Of a DNA stretch of 64,000 nt, positions 25,612 through 34,352 are shown piece by piece. The stretch comes from Stenotrophomonas lacuserhaii (GTDB lineage Bacteria > Pseudomonadota > Gammaproteobacteria > Xanthomonadales > Xanthomonadaceae). Position numbers and translations under genes: made by a program. The notes under the pieces are model-generated. The model did not search any database. It saw only the letters and a list, made by a program, of their open reading frames with translations, and had not been told where the DNA came from. How positions within the stretch are numbered: the stretch's first letter is position 1; every line of letters starts with the position of its first letter. The stretch spans positions 1 through 64,000 of the forward strand of contig NZ_JACSQS010000010.1 in the NCBI RefSeq assembly GCF_014836545.1, in the 5' to 3' direction.

Positions 25612-27213
25612 ATGAACCGCACGCGCATGCTGCTGCTGATGGCCTTGGTGGGCCTGCTCGCCGCTGCGCTGCCGTTGGCGATGATGACCTGGCTCAGCTG
25701 GCACCATGCCGCCAACACCGCCCAGGCCCAGCTGCGCGAAACCGCCGAGCGTGCCCTGGAGCGCGCCGACCGCTCCTACCTGCAGGCGTTGTCCGCACTG
25801 CAGGCCATGCAGCGCACCCCGCTGGCGCCGTGCAGCCCCGAACATATCCAGCTGATGCAGACCCGGGTGGTCACCACCTCGTCGGTGGACCAGATCAGCT
25901 ATTTCCAGCAGGGCCGCGTGCGCTGCACCTCGTGGGGCCGTCCGGTCGCCGCGCTTGCGCCCGGCCAGCCCGACCACACCACCGCGGAAGGCGCCACCCT
26001 GCAGTTGGACCAGCAACCGCGCGCACCCTACGGGCGTTGCATGTTGTCGTTGCGGCTGGGCGACTACGAGGCGTTGATGGATCCGTACCATTTCGTCGAC
26101 CTGATCGATACGCGCGACATCCGCATCGCCATCGCCACCCCGGACGGACGATTGATCGCCCAGCAGTCACTCCCGGACCAGGCGCTGCTGCAGTCACTGC
26201 TGCGCGAACCACGCACCGGCGATGACGGCACACTGCTGTTCGCCAGTGCACGCAGCGAAGCGTGGCTGGCCATCGTGACCGCGCCACGCACCGGGATGGC
26301 CGGGATCTTCCTGCAGCAAGCCTGGGTGCTGGTGCCGATCAGCCTGCTGCTGGGTGCAGCGGCGATCGCATGCACCATCGCCCTGTCGCGGCGGCGCTAT
26401 TCGTTGAAAGGCGAGCTGAGCCATGCCATCCGCCGCAATGAACTGTACGTGGTCTACCAGCCGATCATCGAGCTGGAAACCGGTATCTGCGTGGGGGCCG
26501 AAGCGCTGGTGCGCTGGCGTCGCGCCGATGGCAGCGAAGTCCGCCCGGACCTGTTCATTCCGTTGGCCGAAGCCAGCGGACTGGTCGGGGCGATCACCGA
26601 TGAGGTGATCCAGCGGGTGATCGTGGACATGCGCGACCTGCTGGTCGGCGACCGCAGCGCGCACATCGCCATCAACCTGGCACCGGAAGACATGATCAGC
26701 GGCCGTGCGCTGAAGGTGATCGCCGCCAAGCTGGCAGGCACCGGCATCGCCAACCAGCAGATCTGGCTGGAAGCCACCGAGCGCGGCTTCATGGACATTG
26801 AAAAGGCACGTGCGGTGATCTCCGCCGCGCGCCACTCCGGGCATGCGGTGGCCATCGATGATTTCGGCGTGGGGTATTCCAACCTCCAGTACCTGCAGCA
26901 GCTGCCACTGGATGCGCTGAAGATCGACAAGTCGTTCATCGATGCGATCGGTACCGACAGCGCCACCAGCCCGGTCACCGGCCACATCATCGACATGGCC
27001 AAGACGCTGGGCCTGTTCGTGGTGGCCGAAGGGGTGGAAACCGAAGACCAGCTGGCCTACCTGCACAGCCGGCAGGTGGAATTCGCCCAGGGTTGGCTGT
27101 TCGCCAAGGCACTGCCGCGCGAAGAATTCATCGCCTTCCACAAGCGCCGCCAGGAACTGTATGGCGCGGCACGCGAAGACATGCAGAACACCCAGCGCCA
27201 GCCCGGACAGTAG
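25612..27213 (+). CDS. CSS-motif EAL phosphodiesterase (cyclic-di-GMP)
   Basis: A 533-aa inner-membrane enzyme. The start at 25612 (MNRTRMLLLMALVGLLAAAL) gives an N-terminal helix. A periplasmic CSS domain follows with APCSPEHIQLMQ and RVRCTSWGRP, whose cysteines in related PdeC-type proteins form a redox-sensitive disulfide. A second helix lies near 240-262, and the EAL domain spans 275-525 with EALVRW, NLAPEDM, LEATERG, IDDFGVGYSN, KIDKSF and EGVETEDQ. All catalytic elements are present, so it should hydrolyse c-di-GMP. It is the second EAL protein in the window and is transcribed alone. Confidence 0.93.
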   Translation: MNRTRMLLLMALVGLLAAALPLAMMTWLSWHHAANTAQAQLRETAERALERADRSYLQALSALQAMQRTPLAPCSPEHIQLMQTRVVTTSSVDQISYFQQGRVRCTSWGRPVAALAPGQPDHTTAEGATLQLDQQPRAPYGRCMLSLRLGDYEALMDPYHFVDLIDTRDIRIAIATPDGRLIAQQSLPDQALLQSLLREPRTGDDGTLLFASARSEAWLAIVTAPRTGMAGIFLQQAWVLVPISLLLGAAAIACTIALSRRRYSLKGELSHAIRRNELYVVYQPIIELETGICVGAEALVRWRRADGSEVRPDLFIPLAEASGLVGAITDEVIQRVIVDMRDLLVGDRSAHIAINLAPEDMISGRALKVIAAKLAGTGIANQQIWLEATERGFMDIEKARAVISAARHSGHAVAIDDFGVGYSNLQYLQQLPLDALKIDKSFIDAIGTDSATSPVTGHIIDMAKTLGLFVVAEGVETEDQLAYLHSRQVEFAQGWLFAKALPREEFIAFHKRRQELYGAAREDMQNTQRQPGQ

Positions 27214-27242
27214 CCGTCTTCGTATGGTTCATGCGGCCGTCC

Positions 27243-27369
27243 TATAATCGGCCTATCCACTTGGAGGCTTACGCCAATGCGCCACTGATGCCGCCGTCTT
27301 CATCGACGGCCTGATTCTTCTCCCGCCCCTGTACGCAGGGGGAGTCGATGGCATCTGTTGGAGGTCTGC
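27243..27369 (+). promoter_or_regulatory. Leader of the ABC-F gene: promoter -10, two tiny uORFs and a hairpin
   Basis: TATAAT at 27243-27248 is a consensus -10 box; the -35 is weak. TTGGAGG (27261-27267) is a strong ribosome-binding site for a tripeptide frame, ATG CGC CAC TGA (27277-27288). Its stop overlaps a second frame (ATG 27288, stop 27312-27314; MPPSSSTA). A hairpin GCCGTC-TTCATC-GACGGC (27293-27310) overlaps the second frame. The ABC-F ribosome-binding site is GGAGG at 27360-27364. This layout resembles leaders that control antibiotic-resistance ABC-F genes by ribosome stalling, but that is inference. Confidence 0.45.
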
Positions 27370-28973
27370 ATGACCACGCATCCGCTCACGCTTGAACGCG
27401 TGACCTGCCGCCTGCCCGATGGGCGCGCACTGTTTACCGATCTGTGCTTTACCTTCGACCCCATCGCCACCGGACTGGTCGGCGCCAACGGGGTCGGCAA
27501 GAGCGTGCTCGCGCGCGTGCTGGCCGGCACCCAGGCGCCTACGTCCGGCCGCTGCCATGGGGGTGGGCGGGTGTTGCTGCTACCCGCACTGAGTGGCGTG
27601 CCGCAGGGCCGCGTGGCCGACCTGGCCGGCGTCGGCGATGTGCTGGATGCGCTGGACCGGATCGGCGCAGGGCAGGTCGACATCGAAGACTTCAACCGCG
27701 TCGGGGAGCGCTGGGACCTGCGCGAACAACTGCGCCTGCAGTGGCAACGCGCCGGGCTGCCCGCCGACCTGCAGCCCGAAGATCCGGCCGCGCGCCTGAG
27801 TGGCGGGCAGGCGATGCAGGTGGCGTTGTCCGGTGCCTGGGCCAGTGGCGCAGACTGGTTGATCCTGGACGAACCCAGCAACCACCTGGACGCACGGCGG
27901 CGTGCCCAGCTGCGCCACGCACTGCAGCGCTGGCGCGGCGGGCTGCTGGTGATCAGCCATGACCGCGAACTGCTGGGGCAGATGGCCTGCATCGTCGAAC
28001 TGGATGCGCACGGGCTGCAGCGGTTCGGCGGTGGCTACACCGACTACGTTCACGCCAAGGCAGCGCACGAAGCCGCCGCGCAGGCGCAGCTGGACCATGC
28101 GCGACAGCAGCACCGGCAGCAGCAACGGCATGCGCGCGCGCTGCACGAACGCGCCCAGCAGCGGCAGTCGCGCGGTGCACGCAGCGCGCGCGATGCCAAC
28201 CAGGCACCGATCCTGCTGGGACTGCAGAAACAGCGCGCACAAGCCAGCGCCGGACGGCATGCGCAGCTGCAGGCGCAGCGCCTTGCCGACAGTGCCGACC
28301 GCCTGCGCGACGCCAGCGCCGGAGTCACCCCGAGCACGCAACTGGTGGCCTTCGCACCGCCCAGCCCGCACGCCAGCCAGCAGGTCGTGCGGCTGCAGGG
28401 CATGCAGCTGCCGCACGGCTGCCGCGCACCGCTGGACCTCATCCTGCAGCGCGGCCAGCGGCTGGCCGTGGTGGGCGACAACGGCAGCGGCAAATCGACC
28501 CTGCTGCGGGTGCTGGCCGGGCAGCTGGCGCCGCGTGCCGGCAGCTGTGATATCGGCGTACCGGCGGCCCTGCTGGACCAGGCGCTGGTCACGCTGCACG
28601 CGGGCAGCAGCGCGCTGGCGACGCTGCAGGCGGCCTGCCCGGCGACGCCAATAGCCGAACTGCGCACCCGGCTCGCCCTGCTGGGCCTGGATGCCGCGCG
28701 CATCGAACGGACCAGCGCCACGCTAGCGCCGGCGAGCGGCTGAAGGCGGCGATGGCGTGCACCCTGTATGCCGATCCCGCCCCCGGCCTGCTGCTGCTGG
28801 ACGAACCGGGCAACGCGCTGGACCTGGACGCGCTGCACGCACTGGAAACCCTGCTCGGCCAGTTCACCGGCACGCTGGTCATGGCAAGCCACGACCCCGC
28901 CCTGCTGCAGGCCATGCAACCCACCCACGTGCTGCAGATGAACGAAACCGACTGGACCCTGCGGCCGTGGTGA
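27370..28973 (+). pseudogene. ABC-F family ATPase, frameshifted in the second ABC signature
   Basis: Residues 1-457 read as an ABC-F protein: Walker A GANGVGKS (38-45), signature LSGGQ (143-147), Walker B WLILDEPSNHLD, H-loop ISHD, a helical linker rich in Q/R/A, and the second Walker A GDNGSGKST. At about 28722 the frame ends in a stop (28741-28743) where the second signature (LSAGERLK) should be. The rest (LLLLDEPGNALD, MASHD) continues in another frame to 28973. Restoring one base in CGCTAGCGCC gives an intact protein of about 534 aa. It is either a true null allele or a sequencing error. ABC-F proteins act on the ribosome, some giving antibiotic protection. Confidence 0.88.
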
Positions 28974-28992
28974 CAGGAGGTCCGTCGGCTTA

Positions 28993-29009
28993 GTGTTACT
29001 ATGTAACAC
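28993..29009 (+). promoter_or_regulatory. Perfect palindromic operator, Zur-like
   Basis: GTGTTAC TAT GTAACAC is a perfect 7-3-7 palindrome, 22 bases before the MerC start. The TGTTAnnnTnTAACA pattern is close to zinc-uptake-regulator (Zur/Fur-family) sites of gammaproteobacteria. MerC-like membrane proteins are often in zinc or metal regulons. Placement next to the start fits repression. Confidence 0.5.
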
Positions 29010-29031
29010 CCGGTTCCTGTTCCCGCCTCCG

Positions 29032-29409
29032 ATGAAATCCAGCCAAGCCGCCCTGCTCGACGCCAGCGCCGTCGCCCTGTCCAGCCTGTGCCTGCTGCAT
29101 TGCCTGGCCCTGCCGCTGCTGGCCGCCGCGCTTCCGCTGTTCGGTGCGTGGGCCGAAGCGGAGTGGGTACACGCTGTGTTCGTGGCCATTGCCCTGCCGG
29201 TCACCGGCTTCGCACTGTGGCGCGCCCATCGCCAGCACCCGCTGCCGGCGCCGGCCTGGTTGGCCGCAGCAGCCGGCCTGGCGCTGCTGCTCGCGGGCGC
29301 GCTGGAGTTCCCCAGCCACGACAGCGAGACGGTGGTCACGGTGATTGGCAGCCTGCTGCTCGCCGCCATCCACCTGTGGAACGCACGCCGCCGTCACCGC
29401 CAGTGCTGA
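29032..29409 (+). CDS. MerC domain membrane protein
   Basis: A 125-aa inner-membrane protein with four hydrophobic segments (about 10-30, 37-57, 65-85 and 98-115). The MerC signature LCLLHCLALPLL puts a cysteine pair in the first helix, where MerC binds Hg2+ or another soft metal. The ATG at 29032 (MKSSQAALLDASAVALSSLC) is used; the frame from 28990 covers the operator. There is no mer operon here, so it is more likely a housekeeping metal-related protein under the palindrome just upstream. Confidence 0.85.
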   Translation: MKSSQAALLDASAVALSSLCLLHCLALPLLAAALPLFGAWAEAEWVHAVFVAIALPVTGFALWRAHRQHPLPAPAWLAAAAGLALLLAGALEFPSHDSETVVTVIGSLLLAAIHLWNARRRHRQC

Positions 29410-29466
29410 GCAAGCGGTTACTGTAGGCGGCGGCCATCCGGCCGTGCAGGCAACGGAGCGCAGGCG

Positions 29467-29754
29467 ATGTCAGCAAGAGGAAGTGCGATCAAACGCGGCG
29501 TGGTGCCCTGGTTCGGGCTGTGCAGCTGGCTGGGCATGGTGATCGGCGTGCTGATCGAACAGGCGGCCCGCGCGATGGGCGCCAGCGGCAACAGCGCCAC
29601 CGCGGTGGGCGTGCTGGCTGCGGCCATGTGTGGGTTCTGCGCGGTGCTGGCCTCGCGCGTGCGCGATGAGCGCTGGCCGTGGCTGGCACTGGCCGGTGCA
29701 GCCTTTTCCGCGGTGCCGCTGGCGCTGTTCCTGGTGTCGATGATCCTCCACTGA
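29467..29754 (+). CDS. Small three-helix membrane protein, unknown
   Basis: The 95-aa product has hydrophobic stretches at about residues 14-34, 44-62 and 70-92, with a basic N-terminus (MSARGSAIKRG). No family was recognised. The gene follows merC by 57 bases on the same strand, with a GC-rich inverted repeat in the gap (near 29421-29446), so it may be a separate unit. Codon use matches the backbone. Confidence 0.7.
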   Translation: MSARGSAIKRGVVPWFGLCSWLGMVIGVLIEQAARAMGASGNSATAVGVLAAAMCGFCAVLASRVRDERWPWLALAGAAFSAVPLALFLVSMILH

Positions 29755-29826
29755 GCCCCGCACCGGTAACGCGATCACCCGCTGCGTCCTACACTAGCGG
29801 CCCCTGATTGCCACGCGAACGCCCCC

Positions 29827-30672
29827 GTGCCCCACTATTCCGGCCCCCTGTTGACCCGCGAAACCGCCACTGCCCTGCAGCGCGCGGCCGATGCTGGCGC
29901 GCCCAGCTGGGCCGGTTCGCTGGACCTGGGACGCAGCGAAGAAGACGTCGGCCTGTCTGCCGATGGTTTCGTTTTCCGTGGCCAGTCCTACCCGTGGCCG
30001 GGCAGGGTAAAGGACCGCACGCTGTACTACTGGGATGGTGAGGAGTTCCTGCCGATCTCGCGCTTCAGCGCATCGCTGATCAAGCTGGTGCCCACCGAAT
30101 GGGGCGCGCCAACCTTCGAAATCGACGGCATCAAGATGCTGCCCAGCGCCAAGCTGTCGCCGTTCGACGATGCGCGCCGCAAGGTGGAACTGATCGCCCC
30201 GGCCGGCAAGACCGTACTCGATACCTGCGGCGGACTGGGTTACTTCGCTGCCTGCTGCCTGGACGCCGGCGTGGCGCAGATCCGCTCGTTCGAAAAGAAT
30301 CCGGACGTGTTATGGCTGCGCACGCTCAACCCGTGGTCACCGGATCCGGACGCGGCCCGTTCCGGTGGCCGCCTGCAGCTGGCGCGGGGCGATGTATCCG
30401 AAGAAATCGCCACGTTGCCCAGCAACAGCGTGGACGCCATCCTGCATGACCCGCCGCGCTTCGGCATCGCCGGCGAACTGTATTCGCAGGTGTTCTATGA
30501 CCAGCTTGCACGGGTGATCCGCAGCGGTGGCAAGCTGTTCCATTACACCGGCGCACCGAACAAGCTGACCAGCGGCCGCGATGTGCCGCGCGAAGTCGCC
30601 AAGCGGCTGGAAAAAGCCGGTTTCAAGGCCGAGCTGGCGCTGGATGGCGTGCTGGCAACCTATCGCGGCTGA
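29827..30672 (+). CDS. Class I SAM-dependent methyltransferase
   Basis: A 281-aa cytoplasmic protein with a Rossmann methyltransferase domain in its second half. Motif I is TVLDTCGGLGYFA, the acidic loop is SFEKNPDVLWLR, and motif IV is AILHDPPRFG. The DPPR/DPPY type at motif IV is common in RNA or amino-group methyltransferases; the substrate is unknown. The N-terminal 110 residues (GPLLTRETATALQRAADAGA, then GRVKDRTLYYWDGEEFLPIS) are a family-specific domain. Translation starts at GTG 29827. The gene is convergent with the exported-protein gene at 30730, with an inverted repeat between the stops. Confidence 0.85.
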   Translation: MPHYSGPLLTRETATALQRAADAGAPSWAGSLDLGRSEEDVGLSADGFVFRGQSYPWPGRVKDRTLYYWDGEEFLPISRFSASLIKLVPTEWGAPTFEIDGIKMLPSAKLSPFDDARRKVELIAPAGKTVLDTCGGLGYFAACCLDAGVAQIRSFEKNPDVLWLRTLNPWSPDPDAARSGGRLQLARGDVSEEIATLPSNSVDAILHDPPRFGIAGELYSQVFYDQLARVIRSGGKLFHYTGAPNKLTSGRDVPREVAKRLEKAGFKAELALDGVLATYRG

Positions 30673-30687
30673 GCCTGTTGCTGCCAC

Positions 30688-30722
30688 GGCGCAGGTGCCG
30701 GCGCTGCGCCGACACCTGCGCC
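30688..30722. terminator. Inverted repeat between convergent genes, likely bidirectional terminator
   Basis: GGCGCAGGTG (30688-30697) and CACCTGCGCC (30713-30722) pair perfectly around a GC-rich 15-base loop. It lies exactly between the ends of the methyltransferase and exported-protein genes. No T tract follows, so termination efficiency is uncertain. Confidence 0.55.
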
Positions 30723-30729
30723 GGCGGCG

Positions 30730-31404
30730 TTACATCGCGTGCGACACCGCATTGGATGCACCGGCGGCCACCGCACCGGCTGCCGGCGCCAGCCCCATGC
30801 CGGTGGTGATCGCCGCCCCGGCGATATCGGCGCCCACCACTGCTAGCACCTTGCCCCAACCCCAGCGTGCGGTGGTCACCAGACCGCTGCCGCCGAAGCG
30901 TCCCTCGCCCTCTTCCCGCGTCCAATAGGCCAGCGAATGGCGGCCCACGCTCAGGCTGGCCAGCACGCTGGCCGCACCCTTCGAACGCGGGTCCAGCGTT
31001 GCCACCGCTTCCTGCTCCAACCGCTCGTACAGCGCCGCTGCATTCTCCAGGCTGCCGGCCTTGACGTTCACCTCGTCGATGCGCTGGAAGAAGCTGTATT
31101 CGCGTTCGCTGAACTGCTTGCGATACGGATCCATGCGCTTGGCCAGCGGCAGCGTCGGATCCAGGTCATAGGTCCATTCGAAGGTCTTGCGGAACTGCTC
31201 CATCGACATCTCCGGCTTGTAGCCGCACTGGCCCACCAGGTAATCCAGCATGTCTTCGATCGGTACGCGGTTGCTGCGCAGGCAGTCCAGGTACATGTTG
31301 TGCTGCACGCCGACGCGGTCCTGTGGGTTGCCGGCAGCGAAGGCGTTGCCACTGCAGGCAGCGGCCAGCAGCAGGGCGGAAGCGATCAGGGTCTTGCTAC
31401 GCAT
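30730..31404 (-). CDS. Exported protein of unknown function
   Basis: A 224-aa protein with a signal peptide, MRSKTLIASALLLAAACSGN, which could be processed as a lipoprotein at AAAC or after AFAAG. The mature region contains two cysteines (YLDCLRSNRVPIEDM, VGQCGYKPEM) and a helical middle part. Near the C-terminus there is a hydrophobic Gly/Ala-rich segment (VGADIAGAAITTGMGLAPAA) that could enter a membrane. No family was recognised. It is transcribed alone. Confidence 0.72.
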   Translation of the reverse strand: MRSKTLIASALLLAAACSGNAFAAGNPQDRVGVQHNMYLDCLRSNRVPIEDMLDYLVGQCGYKPEMSMEQFRKTFEWTYDLDPTLPLAKRMDPYRKQFSEREYSFFQRIDEVNVKAGSLENAAALYERLEQEAVATLDPRSKGAASVLASLSVGRHSLAYWTREEGEGRFGGSGLVTTARWGWGKVLAVVGADIAGAAITTGMGLAPAAGAVAAGASNAVSHAM

Positions 31405-31735
31405 GGTGGATCCTTCAGTCAGTGGTTGGAAAGTGCAGCGACGGCGGCAGGCCTTCGTTACCGCGCCACGTCCGCTGCACCGTTTTCACGCTAGGCAGCG
31501 CCCTGCCGCCGCTCAAGGACCGAACCGGGCCAATGCAGGAAGCTTTCGCAGGCCTTGCCCACCGACCCCTGCGCTGCACCGCCCGGCGCTGCAACGGCCT
31601 CAGCCAGACATCGCCGCCTTCGCAGAATCAACGGCTTGCCGTGATTCGTTCCCGGTTTGTTCCCGGCCACGTCCTGTCCTGCGGCTGCCACCAGCGCCAG
31701 CATGGACGCTCATCCGATCCCTGCAGGTCCCTGCC
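31405..31735. other. Intergenic region without recognised features
   Basis: These 331 bases lie between two divergent exported-protein genes, so both promoters should be here. I found no convincing boxes, structured RNA or small gene. Open frames crossing it are rich in rare codons. Confidence 0.45.
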
Positions 31736-32110
31736 ATGTCACCCATCCGCTGCTTGCTGCTGTGCCTCGCCGTCTCCGCCTCCGCCAGCCCCGCCGTCGC
31801 ACACGACATCGTCCCGGCCGACTGGTGCGTGGATGAAAACGCAAAGCCCGAGCGCGTGGCCGCGTTCAAGTTCGATGGCGGCCAGATCCGCGACGTCATG
31901 GACAAATGCGGCATCCTCGAAGGCGAGGACCACTTCCACACCGTCGCCAACGCGATGGGCGAGTGGTGCCGGATCGTGGCGCCGCGCCAAGATGCCATGC
32001 CGTTCATTTCAGGGCCGTCGAGCTTCACCGACAAGGATCACCATGCGCGCTACCGCATCGACAACGGCATCATGGGCATCTGCGCGGTCTGCGTGCGGCC
32101 GTCGCGCTGA
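31736..32110 (+). CDS. Small periplasmic protein, unknown
   Basis: A 124-aa protein starting MSPIRCLLLCLAVSASASPA, a signal peptide ending near AVAHD. The mature part has five cysteines (DWCVDEN, DKCGILEG, EWCRIVAP and GICAVCV), which suggests disulfide bonding in the periplasm, and several histidines (DHFHTVANAMG, DKDHHARYR). No known family was recognised. The stop abuts the stop of the convergent TPR gene with no gap. Confidence 0.72.
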   Translation: MSPIRCLLLCLAVSASASPAVAHDIVPADWCVDENAKPERVAAFKFDGGQIRDVMDKCGILEGEDHFHTVANAMGEWCRIVAPRQDAMPFISGPSSFTDKDHHARYRIDNGIMGICAVCVRPSR

Positions 32111-33868
32111 TCACGCATCGGTTTGCGCCTGCAGCGCAGTGCTGCGCGAATGGGCCAGCACCCCGTCTACGCCAGCCTGCAGCTGCTGCCGGCTGGCCGC
32201 ATCCAGGGCCGGGCACTGCGCGAGCACGTAGTAGGCAGTGCGCACCACGCTGCGCCATCGCGGCTGCCGCGGCAGCCGAGCCACGGACAGGTAACGTTCC
32301 AGCGCGCGGGCGCGCAGGCGCCCGTCATCCACGTTCACGCGCCACAGCCGACTGCGCTCTGCCAGCTCCAGCCGGCTGCTGCCGGTACAGCGCTCCCACG
32401 ACTCCACCGATGCCAGCATCAGCGCGACCAGTTCGCTGCGGAACGCCTGTGGATCGGCGCGGGCTGGCGCGGGAGGTGGCGACAGCGCTGGCGACGTCGA
32501 CGGCGGGGACGCAGCAGGCAGCGGCGGATCGGCCGTCCTCGGGCGCGACGGCGCACGCTGTAGACGCCGGCGACGCCGCAGCGCGAAAGCGACCACCACG
32601 GCCAGCGTCATCGCCAGCAACGCAGCAACGGGCCCGGCCGCGACCCAGTGCGACGACGTCGTACTCGCCTGCAGCCGACGATCCTCTTCCGCTTCGAAGC
32701 GCACGCGCATCCAGTCCAGTCGTTGGTCGTGCTGGGCACGCGCCTGCGCCAGCGCGCGTTCATTGGCACGCTCCAACGTCGCGTTCGCTGCCGTCACCTC
32801 GCCGCTGGCGCCCTGCACCGCAGCCAGCTCCTTCAGCAGATCCACTTCCACCGGGTCCCGGTCGGCCAGCGCCGCCAATGCCGATTCCAGCTGCATCCGC
32901 GCCTGCGGAAGCCGCCCTTCTGTCCGCTGCACGCGGGCCACCTGCAACTGCAGGGCCGCTGGCAATGGCAGCGTCCAGGAATCGGCCAGCGCGAGCGCCG
33001 CTTCCTGCCAACGGCGCGCGTCGTCCACATCGCCCTGCGCCAGTGCCACCCGGATCAGCCCATCGTGCACGCGCAAGGCATATACGCGGTTGCCTGCCTG
33101 CTGGTACTCCTGCAGCGCCTGCCGCAGCCAGGCCGCGGCCTGCGCGGGATGCCCGGCGTCCAGAGTCACGTCCGCCATCGATTCCAGCACGTGCGCTGCC
33201 TCGATGTCATCGCCGGTCGCGCGGGTCGCCTGCAACGCCTGCTGGTAGTAGCGCAGCGCGCTCCCGCCCTCACCCAGCGCGCGGTACACATCGGCGATGT
33301 TGTTGAGCACCGCGTTGGTCGCGCCGCCCTGCGCGCGCCGCAGCGCAAGGCTTTCGGTCAGGCTGCCCAGCGCGGCCCGGAAATCACCGATGCGACGCTG
33401 CGCCGAGCCCAGGTTGTTGAGCGCGCGGGCGGTTCCGTCCGCATCGTTGGCCGCCCGCGACCACGCTGCGGCACATTCGAACCGACGCAGTGCCTGGGGC
33501 AACCGCTCGCGGCGATAGTCGAGCACACCGCGCTGGCGGGAAACCGCCGCACGTAATGCGTCCGCGCCGCTTCCAGTGCCCTCTACCGCTGCATCGGCGC
33601 AGTCCAGCAGCCGCTCGGCAACGGCGTCGCGCGCGCCGTGCATCGCCTCGCCCGCGTTGGCCAACAAGGCCGCCACCACCTCCGCTGGCGCACCGTTGGC
33701 GGCAGGCAACAGGCGGCTGCGGCACAGACGCGCATCGGGCAACATGCGGTTCGTGGAAAGCCCGCTGCAGGCCGATGGACCCGCCGCGCCGGCCAGTACC
33801 GGCCAGGCCAACGCCAGCAGCGCCCAGCCGCCCCTCACGATGGATCGCCGCAGCGTCCGGTGCAGCAT
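32111..33868 (-). CDS. TPR-repeat membrane protein, probable signalling protein
   Basis: A 585-aa protein. After a signal peptide (WALLALAWPVLAGAAG), residues about 60-400 carry at least six TPR-like repeats (DGTARALNNLGSAQRRIGDF, TNAVLNNIADVYRALGEGGS, HVLESMADVTLDAGHPAQAA). A membrane helix lies at about 405-428, then basic residues and a proline-rich linker. The cytoplasmic C-terminus (about 470-585) is helical and unlike a kinase or GGDEF domain. The layout of periplasmic TPR sensor, one helix and cytoplasmic output domain fits a one-protein sensor. The output domain (SRLWRVNVDDGRLRARALER region) was not recognised. Confidence 0.78.
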   Translation of the reverse strand: MLHRTLRRSIVRGGWALLALAWPVLAGAAGPSACSGLSTNRMLPDARLCRSRLLPAANGAPAEVVAALLANAGEAMHGARDAVAERLLDCADAAVEGTGSGADALRAAVSRQRGVLDYRRERLPQALRRFECAAAWSRAANDADGTARALNNLGSAQRRIGDFRAALGSLTESLALRRAQGGATNAVLNNIADVYRALGEGGSALRYYQQALQATRATGDDIEAAHVLESMADVTLDAGHPAQAAAWLRQALQEYQQAGNRVYALRVHDGLIRVALAQGDVDDARRWQEAALALADSWTLPLPAALQLQVARVQRTEGRLPQARMQLESALAALADRDPVEVDLLKELAAVQGASGEVTAANATLERANERALAQARAQHDQRLDWMRVRFEAEEDRRLQASTTSSHWVAAGPVAALLAMTLAVVVAFALRRRRRLQRAPSRPRTADPPLPAASPPSTSPALSPPPAPARADPQAFRSELVALMLASVESWERCTGSSRLELAERSRLWRVNVDDGRLRARALERYLSVARLPRQPRWRSVVRTAYYVLAQCPALDAASRQQLQAGVDGVLAHSRSTALQAQTDA

Positions 33869-34105
33869 CCCGCCTCCGCCGTCGTGCGCCTGATGCCACC
33901 TAGTCTAGGAGCGCTGTGCGCCTGCACGCCGAATACCGATCAGCGCGGGCCGCCTGCGCCACCGGAAGTCGCGGTCCATTCCAGGCCGCTGCAGTCTCCG
34001 CAGCCGAACACGAAGCCGCCTCTCCGCCTTCCACTTGGGCCGCGTTAACCTCGCTGTCGGATCCTGCCGTAATCTTGGGTGGACACCAAAGCTACAGAGG
34101 ACGCC

Positions 34106-34193
34106 ATGACCGAGGCCCCTACCCAGCCCGCTGATGAAGCCGCTGCGCGCGGACAAGGCACTGAGCGAAGCCAAGGACAGCATGGCGGTGTAA
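34106..34193 (+). pseudogene. Frameshifted very small gene
   Basis: AGAGGA (34096-34101) lies upstream of ATG 34106. The frame begins MTEAPTQPADEAAAR, then loses phase in a GCGCGC run near 34146-34151. The continuation in another frame reads ADKALSEAKDSMAV and stops at 34191-34193. Joined, it would be a soluble protein of about 29 residues rich in Ala, Glu and Lys. It may be a real small gene with a slippage mutation, or chance. The rest of the 33869-34352 gap holds only a GTAG half-element near its right end. Confidence 0.35.
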
Positions 34194-34305
34194 GGCGGGC
34201 GCAACGCATGCTGTTGTAGGGGTCGAGCTCGCTCGATCCACGCCGCGCACGCGGCGGCTCTGCGTCCCGGCAACGCGATGCCTGACACATGCCGCGCTGC
34301 GCGCT

Positions 34306-34330
34306 CGCCGAGCATGGCTCGGCGCTACCG
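34306..34330. repeat. GTAG (SMAG-type) repeat arm
   Basis: CGCCGAGCATGGCTCGGCGC followed by TACCG. It is one self-complementary arm of the common GTAG element, 22 bases past the stop of the deacetylase gene. Its 5' partner is degenerate. Confidence 0.75.
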
Positions 34331-34352
34331 ACCCACCCGCCCACTGCGGCGA

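Noticed and set aside
27290-27360. yybP-ykoY-like or other known riboswitch
   Set aside because: A GGGGGAGTCGATGG segment looked suggestive, but the conserved paired elements of the known manganese riboswitch are not present.
31906-33306. 466-aa plus-strand Pro/Ala/Arg-rich frame
   Set aside because: Antisense to the TPR protein and low complexity; a GC-bias artefact.
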